Assembly (NCBI RefSeq): GCF_028401955.1
Contig: NZ_JAQOTJ010000016.1
Coordinates: forward strand, 37,376 to 101,375
DNA: 64,000 nt
Source of the DNA: Bacillus sp. BP-3
GTDB taxonomy: Bacteria; Bacillota; Bacilli; Bacillales; Bacillaceae_G
Reading direction: 5' to 3'
The translations under genes and the position numbers were made by a program. The notes beneath the pieces were generated by a model. The model saw nothing but the letters and a program-made list of their open reading frames with translations, was not told the DNA's origin and searched no databases. The first letter of the stretch is position 1; every line of letters starts with the position of its first letter. Positions 1 to 8,489 of this stretch are shown in pieces.

Positions 1-93
1 GGATTATTTGTATCTGGACTCATTCTTTATCCATTCATTATGAAAAATACCATTAAAAATAAACCAGATACACTTGATACAAAAGTCAGTTAA
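1..93 (+). CDS. 3' end of an unidentified membrane protein gene (partial)
   Basis: Frame 1 is open from the window edge to a TAA at 91-93 and gives 30 residues. They begin with a hydrophobic stretch ending in LILYPFIM and finish with a short hydrophilic, lysine-rich tail. This looks like the last membrane segment and cytoplasmic tail of a transporter, but the family cannot be identified from so little. A perfect terminator hairpin follows 4 bases after the stop, which supports a real gene end. Confidence 0.6.
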   Translation, partial: GLFVSGLILYPFIMKNTIKNKPDTLDTKVS

Positions 94-97
94 ATTC

Positions 98-131
98 AAA
101 AACACTAGCTCGTTAATGAGCTAGTGTTTTT
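98..131. terminator. Bidirectional terminator
   Basis: A perfect 14-bp stem (98-111 with 118-131) has a 6-base loop, with A-rich and T-rich flanks on the two sides. It lies between the convergent ends of the partial gene and the exosortase operon. Confidence 0.9.
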
Positions 132-163
132 GATTAAAGTAATGTTACTTAGCCAGCATACAA

Positions 164-886
164 CTAGTTTTTCCCTTTTAAAATACGATATGCTGCAAAT
201 CCAACGATTCCAAATCCAGCGATTGCAGAGAATTGCCATACTGTTGGTCCATTATCAATATAAATCCAGCCATCTCTGTCTGGAACCCAATCGATTGTAT
301 TTTTCGCTGGACAAACTTGTCCACTTACATTTGATTTTAATCCAAAACGAATTTCCCTTTGCTTATCTAATCCAAATTCTTTTAAAGGGACTCGGAATTC
401 TACTTGCTTCTTGTTACTACTCACTGAAAGGGTTTGTTCTTGGTAGCTTCCTGCCGTCACTTTTACAGCATATTGATTTCCTTTCCCAACTTCTCCTACC
501 CAGACAATTGGATAGCGATACTGCATCATTTGGCATTTCCCATCAATGTCTACATATTCCCACTTCTCTTGCCCACCTTGTTTCGCATATGGAAATACAA
601 CATGAAATGTCCAACTATTTTTATGATGTCCCGCTGATTGCCTCTCTACATATAAATATAAATATTCACCGTCTGAATAATATTTAACACCTGTAATATC
701 TTCATGATTCATTCCACTTGGCGCATCACCTTTTGGGTCCGAAACATACGGCATATTGTTCCAATCAGAAAAATCTCCGTCAATTGTAATAGGCGGTTTC
801 TTAGCGGCTGCGAATACTTGTAGTTGTGCGATAATTAATACACATGCACTTACTAAAAAGGCCACAAGTAGTTTTCCATCTCTCAT
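164..886 (-). CDS. Surface protein with Firmicu-CTERM-like sorting signal, presumed exosortase G substrate
   Basis: The start is the ATG at 886, preceded by GGAGGAGAG; an upstream ATG at 925 has no such site. The 240-residue product has an N-terminal hydrophobic signal (about 5-27) ending near FAAAKK, then a beta-rich extracellular domain that opens with ITIDGDFSDW, a start seen in carbohydrate-binding-like domains. At the C-terminus a hydrophobic segment (WQFSAIAGFGIVGFAAY) is followed by a short basic tail (RILKGKN). This tripartite end matches sorting domains processed by exosortase-like enzymes. In Gram-positive bacteria the Firmicu-CTERM type is known to pair one substrate with an XrtG enzyme. 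It is the last gene of the xrtG operon, 19 bases after the glycosyltransferase. I infer that it is cleaved and anchored or modified at the surface by the neighbouring enzymes; its ligand is unknown. Confidence 0.75.
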   Translation of the reverse strand: MRDGKLLVAFLVSACVLIIAQLQVFAAAKKPPITIDGDFSDWNNMPYVSDPKGDAPSGMNHEDITGVKYYSDGEYLYLYVERQSAGHHKNSWTFHVVFPYAKQGGQEKWEYVDIDGKCQMMQYRYPIVWVGEVGKGNQYAVKVTAGSYQEQTLSVSSNKKQVEFRVPLKEFGLDKQREIRFGLKSNVSGQVCPAKNTIDWVPDRDGWIYIDNGPTVWQFSAIAGFGIVGFAAYRILKGKN

Positions 887-905
887 AGTAGCTCTCCTCC
901 ATATA

Positions 906-2261
906 TCATTTATTACCGCCGCCATTCATCCATTTTTTCAATTTAAAATAGAAGGAAAACTGTTTCTTTATTTTCTCACTAATTATCCGCATTTCTTCAC
1001 TTAATGTGCGCGTATTCCAGTTTGCTCTCTCTTCCTTTGCGTTAATCGTTCCAGCAATACGGCAAAAGAAGACGAACATACGATAAAATGGAAGTAAAAA
1101 TACCGTATATAGATGTTTACGCATATATTTCTTTATCTTTGGCTGTGATTTCAAATACAATTTTGAAACAACATAAAACAACAACGAATTTGCTACATAG
1201 GCAAAGTAAAGAATCATATTTGCTGTTACAATTAAATACAATGGATAATCCAAAAACATTAAATATACGAGCGCAAAAATCCAAATCATTCTTGAAAAAA
1301 TTAATGTATGATCTTTAATCATTGTATAGCGAATGACATCTAAACTACCTCGCATTTTTTTCTTTAAAAATTTATTAAATAAAGCGGTAACTTCTATTCC
1401 CCCGCGTTGCCAGCGTTGCCTTTGCATGTATAAACGGTCTACTGATTCAATTGGATCTACATAGAAAAAAGCGTCCTCGCATAATGCTACTTTTCCATTG
1501 TACATAAGACGAATTTGTGTTGTCATATGCGTGTCTTCTCCAAGTGTTTCAATATTATACATTTGTGTTTTTGTTAATACCTCTTTTCGGAATGCTGAAA
1601 ACGCTCCTGCTAATGTGAAAATAGAATTGCGATTTGATTGGTAACCTCTACCTACTAAAAATGCTTCTACATACTCAAACAACTCACAGCGCTGTAATAA
1701 TTTTAATAATGGTTTACTATTTTCTTGAATCAATTTCGGATTGATCATGACAACGCCAGTCATGGCCGCAATCTCTATATCTTGTTCAAATTTTCTTACT
1801 GTATGATAAACAGCTCTTGCATCAAGCATACCGTCTGAATCAATATTTAAAATGTACCTTCCACGTGAAAGGTATATTCCTTGATTCAAAGCTTGTGCTT
1901 TTCCCTGCGTTGATTTTATATATCTAATATTTAAAAACGGTTGCTCCATTTGAAATTGCTGAAACACTTCAAAAGATTCATCTTCTGATCCATTATCAAT
2001 CAAAATAACCTGTATATTTTGCAATGGATATTGTTGATCTGCAATTGACTGCAAACACTCCCTCAATGTTTTCTTAGAGTTATAAACAGGAATCAGAATC
2101 GTTACATATGGAAAAAAAGTCAATTCTGTCTCTTTCTTTCTGAAATAAGCACGCCAAACAACAATAGCACTTCCAAATCCAGTGAATAAATCAACAAGTA
2201 ACGGAATAATGAGCCAAACGGTCCAAAAAAAGAATTCACGCAATAAAACATCCATCGTCAC
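906..2261 (-). CDS. Family 2 glycosyltransferase of the exosortase G locus
   Basis: A GT2-type processive glycosyltransferase of 451 residues. One N-terminal membrane segment (about 8-32) is followed by the catalytic domain: VTILIPVYNSKKTL, the nucleotide-binding IDNGSEDES, a DxD-like NIDSDG, GEDTHMT and the QRQRW motif typical of hyaluronan/cellulose synthase-like enzymes. At least two further membrane segments lie at 315-385. The likely start is GTG at 2261, which overlaps the stop of xrtG (GTGA) and has AGGTG at good spacing; an ATG at 2255 is the alternative. Glycosyltransferases of this type are a known companion of XrtG. I infer that it makes or transfers a glycan onto the sorted protein or its anchor; the sugar is unknown. 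Confidence 0.8.
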   Translation of the reverse strand: MTMDVLLREFFFWTVWLIIPLLVDLFTGFGSAIVVWRAYFRKKETELTFFPYVTILIPVYNSKKTLRECLQSIADQQYPLQNIQVILIDNGSEDESFEVFQQFQMEQPFLNIRYIKSTQGKAQALNQGIYLSRGRYILNIDSDGMLDARAVYHTVRKFEQDIEIAAMTGVVMINPKLIQENSKPLLKLLQRCELFEYVEAFLVGRGYQSNRNSIFTLAGAFSAFRKEVLTKTQMYNIETLGEDTHMTTQIRLMYNGKVALCEDAFFYVDPIESVDRLYMQRQRWQRGGIEVTALFNKFLKKKMRGSLDVIRYTMIKDHTLIFSRMIWIFALVYLMFLDYPLYLIVTANMILYFAYVANSLLFYVVSKLYLKSQPKIKKYMRKHLYTVFLLPFYRMFVFFCRIAGTINAKEERANWNTRTLSEEMRIISEKIKKQFSFYFKLKKWMNGGGNK

Positions 2262-2842
2262 TTTAATTCACCTACTTTCTGATAGCGAATTTGAACAAGT
2301 GTAAATAATATATAATAAAGATATACCGTTAAACCGAAGAAAAGAATGCGAGCAAATACCATATGAATAAGCTTGTAGGCGTCTGCTCCAAATATCTTTG
2401 TGGCAACAATAATGAATAATAGCCGCAAAATATTTGCGACAATTAAAAAGAATATACCAAAAATCGTTGAGAATACCTTTGTTTTTCGATTTCCAAACGG
2501 GAAAAACAGTACGAGAGATAGAAAAACGAGTAACTCAATGCCGCCAGAGCATTCATAATTTAATACCATCGTTACAATCCCTTTTCCCGTTTCAATTGTT
2601 ACGAATACCAGTTCACGATGCACATCAAATACCGGAAATACGGCCGAAATCCACTCTAACACATAGGAATTCACAATGTTTGCGTATTTCTCAACGTAAG
2701 GCAGAAAGTATAGCATACAAACTGTAAAAAAACCTACGCTTCCTACTATAAAAGCAAAGAATCGTAATCCAATCCGTTGCATCATCCTATAACCGAAAAT
2801 GCAAAGTACAATCAGTAGTATCCCAATAATCATAAAGCTCAT
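2258..2842 (-). CDS. xrtG: Exosortase family protein XrtG
   Basis: A 194-residue integral membrane protein with about six hydrophobic segments. The exosortase/archaeosortase active-site triad is visible: Cys98 in YECSGG, Arg140 in ANILRL and His160 in KLIHMVFARI, each inside or next to a membrane segment as in the family. Its length and its neighbours (GT2, a PTPS-like protein, a substrate with a C-terminal anchor) fit the Gram-positive exosortase G subgroup. The ATG overlaps the stop of the upstream gene by ATGA, so translation is coupled. The predicted job is to cut the C-terminal sorting signal of the protein encoded at 164-886 on the outer face of the membrane. No XrtG protein has, to my knowledge, a detailed biochemical description. 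Confidence 0.85.
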   Translation of the reverse strand: MSFMIIGILLIVLCIFGYRMMQRIGLRFFAFIVGSVGFFTVCMLYFLPYVEKYANIVNSYVLEWISAVFPVFDVHRELVFVTIETGKGIVTMVLNYECSGGIELLVFLSLVLFFPFGNRKTKVFSTIFGIFFLIVANILRLLFIIVATKIFGADAYKLIHMVFARILFFGLTVYLYYILFTLVQIRYQKVGELK

Positions 2843-5250
2843 GCTTCCCCCGCCCTTCTTCTATACATTGCATAGGATAAACTACAAATGATACAGAAAG
2901 CACTCACAGATAAAACAGCACCTTGCATCACATACGGGTACCCGACATGTACTTTCACATGTTTCGTCTTTATGTTCATAAATTGATTCATTTTTTCATA
3001 TGTACCTTCTACTGTTTGGAAAGCATCAATTGCTGCAACAGGAACAAGTATATTTACTTGTTCACTATCAACAATGACTTCATTATGATTTCGTTTTAAA
3101 CGTACCGATACAACCTCTCTCTTTGGTAATGTGTAAGCTTTTAATTGCAACATATCCTCAAGAACTTGTAGTGTATCCCCATTTCTCGTTAAAAACGTAT
3201 AATAAGGAATATTTAATGCCATAAACATTACGTTTTCATTTTTTCTTTTAGCTAGGTAATTAAAAATCTGTTTATTCACATATAACTGTGATTCAGAATT
3301 AGTTATGTCACTAATAACATTTGTTCTCCAATCACTTGATTTTTTAGGAAATGGTTTTGTTTCTATTTTTTTACCTTTATAAAATAATTCCCCATACTGA
3401 TCTTGCAACGCAATGGATTGAACATTTACATTCAGAAATGATTCTGTCATTCCAGCTGTGTCAATTACCACTCTAACGTGATGATTAGCTAATTTTCCCA
3501 CTAACTGTTCTGCTGCTTTTTTGTCTTTGTAATCTACGCCTGAAATGTAAACAACTTTATAATTTTTCAACTCGCTAAACGTGTAGTCATCAATTTTCAT
3601 TCTGTCCCCTATTAATAATTGCGGGAACATATAAGTGATATTGGGCGCATATTTTCCAATTGCGATCCCCTCATATTGCACTTTTGTTCCAAAATTCCCT
3701 TCAATAGGATATTTATAAATATAATTACTTGGTGTCTCCTTTAGTAACTCATATCCCACTCGCTTAGCCGATTCCTTCATTTCCTTAGGGTGTTTCACAA
3801 AGTTCTTCTTTAATACGAATGTATCCGCTCCTGTTTCTAGCGTACGATCAAATAGAATATCATAATATTCATGTTCTAATGCTGTATTAATTTGTACTAA
3901 ATTTTGTGCCGTCGTTGCGCCTTGCCACGCCCAGCCATACACCTGGTCTTTTACCTTATTCTGTTTTCCATGATACGATAAATAATAACTTGGAAAAGAA
4001 CCATACTCAGAGTTATCTAACATCGCGATACGCTGCGATGCTGTAAAAATGGCCACATCTAAATCTTCAGCTTGTCCTTTCGGAAATTCTTGGTTAAATC
4101 CAACTGTATAAAAAGAAACTCCTGAATCAACAGCTAATAACAAAATAAACAACCACATGAAAGACTTCCGAAGATTTTTCCATAATAAAAAAGAGAACAA
4201 AATCATCACCATCGCCATAGCAGTAAAGCGGCGCATCCATAGCACTTGAACAAAAGGCATATTTTGCAGCAATGGTAACGCTAGTTTTGTTGTACCTATC
4301 ATAATGAATAAGGCAACAGAAAATCCTGTTATCTGTTTTTTGGAACTAAAAAGTAAGCCAAATAAAGCGAGAACAGCAAATGAACAGCCAAAATAATAGA
4401 TTTCGATATCATGAAAACGTAAAAATGGATGTAGCGATACACTTAATGGATATGAGTGTAGTGCCATTACTTCTAAATTAGCCTCTCGGTCCATTCCAAT
4501 AATGCCGCCATTTAATGCTGGAAATAGCCAAAATCCAGATAAACCAATCCCTAATGCCGCATACGTGAGTACAATAAATTTATGAATCATCTCTTTATTT
4601 ATAATTGAGTCGATAAGGCAAAATAAGAAGAAAGAAAGGCCGACCATCGCTGTTAACATCGGATGAATCAGCGTTATGATTGCCATTAAAATAGAAAGAA
4701 TGAGGTACAATTGAAGTCTTTTCTCACGTACTGCACGGTAAAATAGTAAAAATAGAAATGGTAATATTGATGTTATTGTGCAAAAAGGAACATTTCCTTC
4801 TGCAAATAAAATGCGAAGATTTTCTGGAACGAAGAACCATAGTATCCCAATAAAAAATGCTAGCCATTGTCGTTTTGTATACACTCCCCACAATAACCAG
4901 CCAAGTCCACCTATTATAAAAAGAAAAATATAAAATAATTGATACGCTGAAACCATATCCGTTGTGAACATTCGTAATACAGCTAAAATATAATAAGATA
5001 AAGGTGCCCAAAATCGAAATGGTTGAAATCCGTTATACCACTGTGCACTATAATTCACATACCAATGTCCTTTTTGAAATTCATCATATAGTAAATTTGC
5101 TTTATAAAAATGCCCATAAGTGTCCGACCCCCACGGATAACGCCCGAAGCGATTCACATACCATGACATAAGTAAAGCACATACTACTAATAAAGAAAGT
5201 TGAAAAAGAAAAAGAAACAGCCCAACTCGTTTTCGTTGTTCAAACTTCAT
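2839..5250 (-). CDS. Large multi-spanning protein, 6-pyruvoyl-tetrahydropterin synthase-related type
   Basis: About 803 residues. The N-terminal half has roughly a dozen membrane segments, with a GT-C-like look: an early extracellular loop carrying RYPWGSDTYGHFYKANLLY. A long extracytoplasmic domain follows (about 390-770), and there is a last membrane segment and basic tail (MYRRRAGEA). This architecture fits the PTPS-related membrane family that accompanies exosortase G. I chose the ATG at 5250, which has GAGGA upstream; a GTG at 5263-5265 overlapping the previous stop is the alternative. The early Asp and the topology suggest a polyprenyl-phosphate-dependent sugar transferase acting outside the membrane, but that is inference. 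Confidence 0.65.
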   Translation of the reverse strand: MKFEQRKRVGLFLFLFQLSLLVVCALLMSWYVNRFGRYPWGSDTYGHFYKANLLYDEFQKGHWYVNYSAQWYNGFQPFRFWAPLSYYILAVLRMFTTDMVSAYQLFYIFLFIIGGLGWLLWGVYTKRQWLAFFIGILWFFVPENLRILFAEGNVPFCTITSILPFLFLLFYRAVREKRLQLYLILSILMAIITLIHPMLTAMVGLSFFLFCLIDSIINKEMIHKFIVLTYAALGIGLSGFWLFPALNGGIIGMDREANLEVMALHSYPLSVSLHPFLRFHDIEIYYFGCSFAVLALFGLLFSSKKQITGFSVALFIMIGTTKLALPLLQNMPFVQVLWMRRFTAMAMVMILFSFLLWKNLRKSFMWLFILLLAVDSGVSFYTVGFNQEFPKGQAEDLDVAIFTASQRIAMLDNSEYGSFPSYYLSYHGKQNKVKDQVYGWAWQGATTAQNLVQINTALEHEYYDILFDRTLETGADTFVLKKNFVKHPKEMKESAKRVGYELLKETPSNYIYKYPIEGNFGTKVQYEGIAIGKYAPNITYMFPQLLIGDRMKIDDYTFSELKNYKVVYISGVDYKDKKAAEQLVGKLANHHVRVVIDTAGMTESFLNVNVQSIALQDQYGELFYKGKKIETKPFPKKSSDWRTNVISDITNSESQLYVNKQIFNYLAKRKNENVMFMALNIPYYTFLTRNGDTLQVLEDMLQLKAYTLPKREVVSVRLKRNHNEVIVDSEQVNILVPVAAIDAFQTVEGTYEKMNQFMNIKTKHVKVHVGYPYVMQGAVLSVSAFCIICSLSYAMYRRRAGEA

Positions 5251-5264
5251 ACTGCTTTTCCTCA

Positions 5265-5627
5265 CTATCCTCTCTGAATCACATATTGCCGCATTGGATT
5301 CTCATTAATTGTTAATTCCTCAAGCGGAACATCATGCTTCTGTAAACGCCCTGTCAAATCTTCAAAAAAAATTCGTCCAATTTGTTCCATCGTACAGTTT
5401 CTTCCTGCAAACCTTGGAGAATCATTTAAGCACGTTCCTTGGTATTCATTTAAGTATTCTCCAATGACGTTTTCAATATGAGTAAAATGTAACTCTTCTT
5501 CTTTTTTATGTAAAATAAGTAATGTAATTTCCCATGTATGCGGATGTACATCTGATCTATTCCCATTAATAGACACATAATGCCTTGCGTTCAAATAAAA
5601 ATGTAGACGATATTTTGTAATCATCAT
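5265..5627 (-). CDS. 6-pyruvoyl-tetrahydropterin synthase homologue of the exosortase G locus
   Basis: A 120-residue cytoplasmic protein and the first gene of the operon. The ATG at 5627 (or the adjacent one at 5624) follows AAGGAGAAATT; longer upstream extensions lack a ribosome binding site. The fold family is suggested by KYRLHFYLNARHYV near the start, the histidine pair in VHPHTWEITLLI and the late catalytic-type Glu in LEELTINENP. These recall the zinc-binding and active-site regions of PTPS/QueD proteins, although the usual His-x-His set is only partly present. A PTPS-like protein is a known marker gene of exosortase G loci. Its role there is not known, and true pterin chemistry should not be assumed. 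Confidence 0.7.
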   Translation of the reverse strand: MMITKYRLHFYLNARHYVSINGNRSDVHPHTWEITLLILHKKEEELHFTHIENVIGEYLNEYQGTCLNDSPRFAGRNCTMEQIGRIFFEDLTGRLQKHDVPLEELTINENPMRQYVIQRG

Positions 5628-5930
5628 AATTTCTCCTTCAACCATTTTGTAGCGTCCCTTCATACAGAACGAGTACATAGTATATAATGAAACACAAAGT
5701 AGCAAAAACTAAATATCAAACTTCCATTTTTTACATATCCATTACATCAGAGCAGTTACAACAATAGTATTTCCCTTTCGACCTATGTAAAATTATCTCT
5801 TTTCTAAAACAGTAAAAAAGTCTGCTCCCATGCAGAACAAACCAAAACTTCCTATTTGTTTAATGGAAATAAAACATTTTATAATAAAGCTATAGCTATA
5901 ACTAATCAGAAAAAGGTGACATTCCTACCA

Positions 5931-7457
5931 ATGAAAAATCGTGTTCTGCAATTACTATTTGTTATTTCCATTTCAACTATTTTACTCATGCTATTAAACA
6001 GATCATCTATATCGTTATATACTTTCGCTGGAGTCGTATTCTTTATTACAGCTGTCGGTATTGCTTTCGTCATCTTTATTGAAAATCGATCTCCGCAAAG
6101 TACATTAGCTTGGTTTTTAGTATTAGCAATTCTCCCGATTTTTGGCGTATTTTTGTATTTATTATTTGGCCGAAGTAAATGGCGCCGAATAAAACATTTA
6201 CATCGTTCCGAAGAACAAAGAAAGTTGTTCCGTGAAATTTTAGAAGGAAAACGATTGAAACAAGAAATACCATCGTCTCTAAATGAACACTCTGCCCATT
6301 TAACTACAATCATTCAAAAATTTGGCGGGGGCCCTATTGCTGATGAAACGACGACGAAATTATTAACAAATGGAGAAGAAACATTTACAGAAATTTTGTC
6401 TTCCATTCACGAAGCAAAGCACCATATTCATATTCAATATTACATTTATCGAGCTGATGAAATTGGAACAAGGATTCGAGATGCTTTAATCGAAAAAGCA
6501 AAAGAGGGTGTAATTGTCCGCTTTTTATTTGATGACCTCGGAAGCTATCCATTACGAAGCACCTTTTTGCAACCGATGAAGGATGCAGGAATCGAGGTAG
6601 TAGAATTCGATCCTGTCCTTTCTCCGTGGTTAATTGAAACTGTCAATTACCGGAATCACAGGAAAAGCATTATTATTGATGGTAAAATTGGTTTTACAGG
6701 TGGATTGAATGTTGGGGATGAATATCTTGGGCGCTCTAAGAAATTTCCAATTTGGCGAGATAGTCATTTAAAACTTGAGGGGAAAGCATTATACAAACTA
6801 CAAGCGCTCTTTTTAGAAGATTGGTTATACGCACTTAGTGGATTAAACAGCTATTCTTGGGAACCGTTTATGAAGAAAGAGTATTTCCCAGGGTCGACAG
6901 CTCAGACAGAAGGTGCTGTCCAAATTGTCGCAAGTGGCCCAAGTGCAAATGACAAGACGATTCGAAATGCCCTGTTAGCAGCAATGACATCAGCGAAACG
7001 TTCTATTTGGATTGCAACGCCATACTTTATTCCTGATCAAGAAACATTAACATTACTACGTTTAAGTGCAATCGCTGGAATCGATGTCCGCATCCTGTAT
7101 CCTGGCATAAGCGATAGCGTGATAAGCGACCAAGCTTCTCAATCTTATTTTGCTCCGTTATTAGAAGCAGGTGTTTCTATTTATCGTTATAAAGATGGCT
7201 TTATGCATGCTAAAATTGTCTTAATTGATGATGAAGTTGCAACAATTGGTACAGCAAATATGGACATTCGTAGTTTTGAACTGAATTATGAATTAATCGC
7301 TATGTTGTATAATTCACAGACTGTCCTTGATATTAAACGTGATTTTGAACAAGACTTTAAGGATTCTACAGAAATTCGTTGGGAAGTATTTCAAAGAAGA
7401 AGCCTTCGAAAAAGAATGCTTGAATCACTAATGCGACTTATTTCACCGCTTTTATAA
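5931..7457 (+). CDS. cls: Cardiolipin synthase
   Basis: Phospholipase D superfamily enzyme that joins two phosphatidylglycerols into cardiolipin in the membrane. From the ATG at 5931 it has 508 residues, the usual length; upstream codons extend the frame to 5856 without a good ribosome binding site. Two N-terminal membrane segments (about 7-60) are followed by two HKD motifs: NHRKSIIID (His-x-Lys-x4-Asp) with GGLN after it, and MHAKIVLID with GTANMD after it. The gene is transcribed alone, divergently from the exosortase operon, and ends at a strong terminator. Confidence 0.93.
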   Translation: MKNRVLQLLFVISISTILLMLLNRSSISLYTFAGVVFFITAVGIAFVIFIENRSPQSTLAWFLVLAILPIFGVFLYLLFGRSKWRRIKHLHRSEEQRKLFREILEGKRLKQEIPSSLNEHSAHLTTIIQKFGGGPIADETTTKLLTNGEETFTEILSSIHEAKHHIHIQYYIYRADEIGTRIRDALIEKAKEGVIVRFLFDDLGSYPLRSTFLQPMKDAGIEVVEFDPVLSPWLIETVNYRNHRKSIIIDGKIGFTGGLNVGDEYLGRSKKFPIWRDSHLKLEGKALYKLQALFLEDWLYALSGLNSYSWEPFMKKEYFPGSTAQTEGAVQIVASGPSANDKTIRNALLAAMTSAKRSIWIATPYFIPDQETLTLLRLSAIAGIDVRILYPGISDSVISDQASQSYFAPLLEAGVSIYRYKDGFMHAKIVLIDDEVATIGTANMDIRSFELNYELIAMLYNSQTVLDIKRDFEQDFKDSTEIRWEVFQRRSLRKRMLESLMRLISPLL

Positions 7458-7480
7458 AGTGAAACTCCCATCGGTGTTTA
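7456..7480 (+). repeat. Truncated copy of repeat family B
   Basis: The sequence AAAGTGAAACTCCCATCGGT right after the cls stop matches the first 20 bases of the repeat seen at 26160 and 27637, and then diverges. Confidence 0.5.
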
Positions 7481-7487
7481 TAAGGTA

Positions 7488-7516
7488 ACATCTTCCAAGT
7501 TGGAAGATGTTTTTTC
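7488..7516 (+). terminator. Terminator of cls
   Basis: A perfect 10-bp stem (7488-7497 with 7501-7510), a 3-base loop and a run of T. Confidence 0.9.
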
Positions 7517-7592
7517 TTTGCTTCACTTATGAAAACACGTTATCATAAGAAGGATTGTTTACTTTATGAAAATAATGTTAGGTGGGAAATAC

Positions 7593-8486
7593 ATGTTAGA
7601 ACAATTTCATATACATGAGGGATTAAAAGAGCAACTTGTAAATATTCATGAAACAAATAAACAGGCAGCAGGCAATGCTGCTACTTTAATTGGAACAAAA
7701 ATGTACAAAGCAGCAGATAGCAGCATTATTGAAGATGCAATTACTGCCTTACTTCTTGGCAAAAACGTTCTATTAAAAGGCCCTACGGGAAGCGGTAAAA
7801 CCGTTCTTGCTGAAACGCTATCATATCTATTCCAAAAGCCCATGCATAGCATCAACTGCTCTGTTGATTTAGATGTAGAAGGTATTTTAGGATACAACAC
7901 ATTAACAACAAAGGACGGTGCCTCTGAAGTTACTTTCGTGAATGGTCCATTGATGAAAGCGATGAAAAATGGTCACTTCCTTTATATCGATGAAATTAAC
8001 ATGGCCAAGCCAGAAACGCTTCCACTTCTTCACGGTGCACTCGACTACCGAAAAATGATTACAAACCCATTCACACAAGAAGTTGTGTATGGCAGTGATG
8101 AATATCGTGTAATTGCTGCCATTAACGAAGGGTATGTTGGAACGAGTGAACTAAATGAGGCGTTAAAAAACCGTTTCGTTATTATTGAAGTTCCTTATAT
8201 TCAAGGTGAAACATTAAAAGAATTGTTATTAGCTGAATCAAAATTAAAGAATGCAGAAACAATCGAAAAGTTTGTAGCATTCGCTAGTGACTTGATGCCC
8301 CTTGCTCGTGATGGTCGTGTGAGTGAAGAAGCGGCAAGTATTCGCGGTATTATCGATGCATGTGATTTAAGTGTATATATTCCAGTGATGCGTGCAATTG
8401 AACGCAGTATTATTGCAAAATTAAGTGATGAGACGGAACAAATGACGGTACGTGAATTAGCAGAAAGCTATTTCTTTGAGGGATAA
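7593..8486 (+). CDS. MoxR-type AAA+ ATPase
   Basis: A 297-residue cytoplasmic AAA+ chaperone-like ATPase. The ATG at 7593 is chosen because AGGTGGG precedes it. Walker A is GPTGSGKT (63-70), Walker B is FLYIDEIN (Asp133, Glu134), the sensor Asn lies in AAINEG (178) and the arginine finger in LKNRF (194). MoxR ATPases commonly act with a VWA-domain partner to insert cofactors into, or activate, another protein complex. Here the VWA gene follows after 3 bases. The target is not apparent from the neighbours. Confidence 0.85.
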   Translation: MLEQFHIHEGLKEQLVNIHETNKQAAGNAATLIGTKMYKAADSSIIEDAITALLLGKNVLLKGPTGSGKTVLAETLSYLFQKPMHSINCSVDLDVEGILGYNTLTTKDGASEVTFVNGPLMKAMKNGHFLYIDEINMAKPETLPLLHGALDYRKMITNPFTQEVVYGSDEYRVIAAINEGYVGTSELNEALKNRFVIIEVPYIQGETLKELLLAESKLKNAETIEKFVAFASDLMPLARDGRVSEEAASIRGIIDACDLSVYIPVMRAIERSIIAKLSDETEQMTVRELAESYFFEG

Positions 8487-8489
8487 TTC

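Noticed and set aside
5265-5627. Queuosine or folate biosynthesis gene (QueD/PTPS)
   Set aside because: The zinc and active-site pattern is incomplete and no queuosine genes are near; its place in the exosortase operon argues for a different role.
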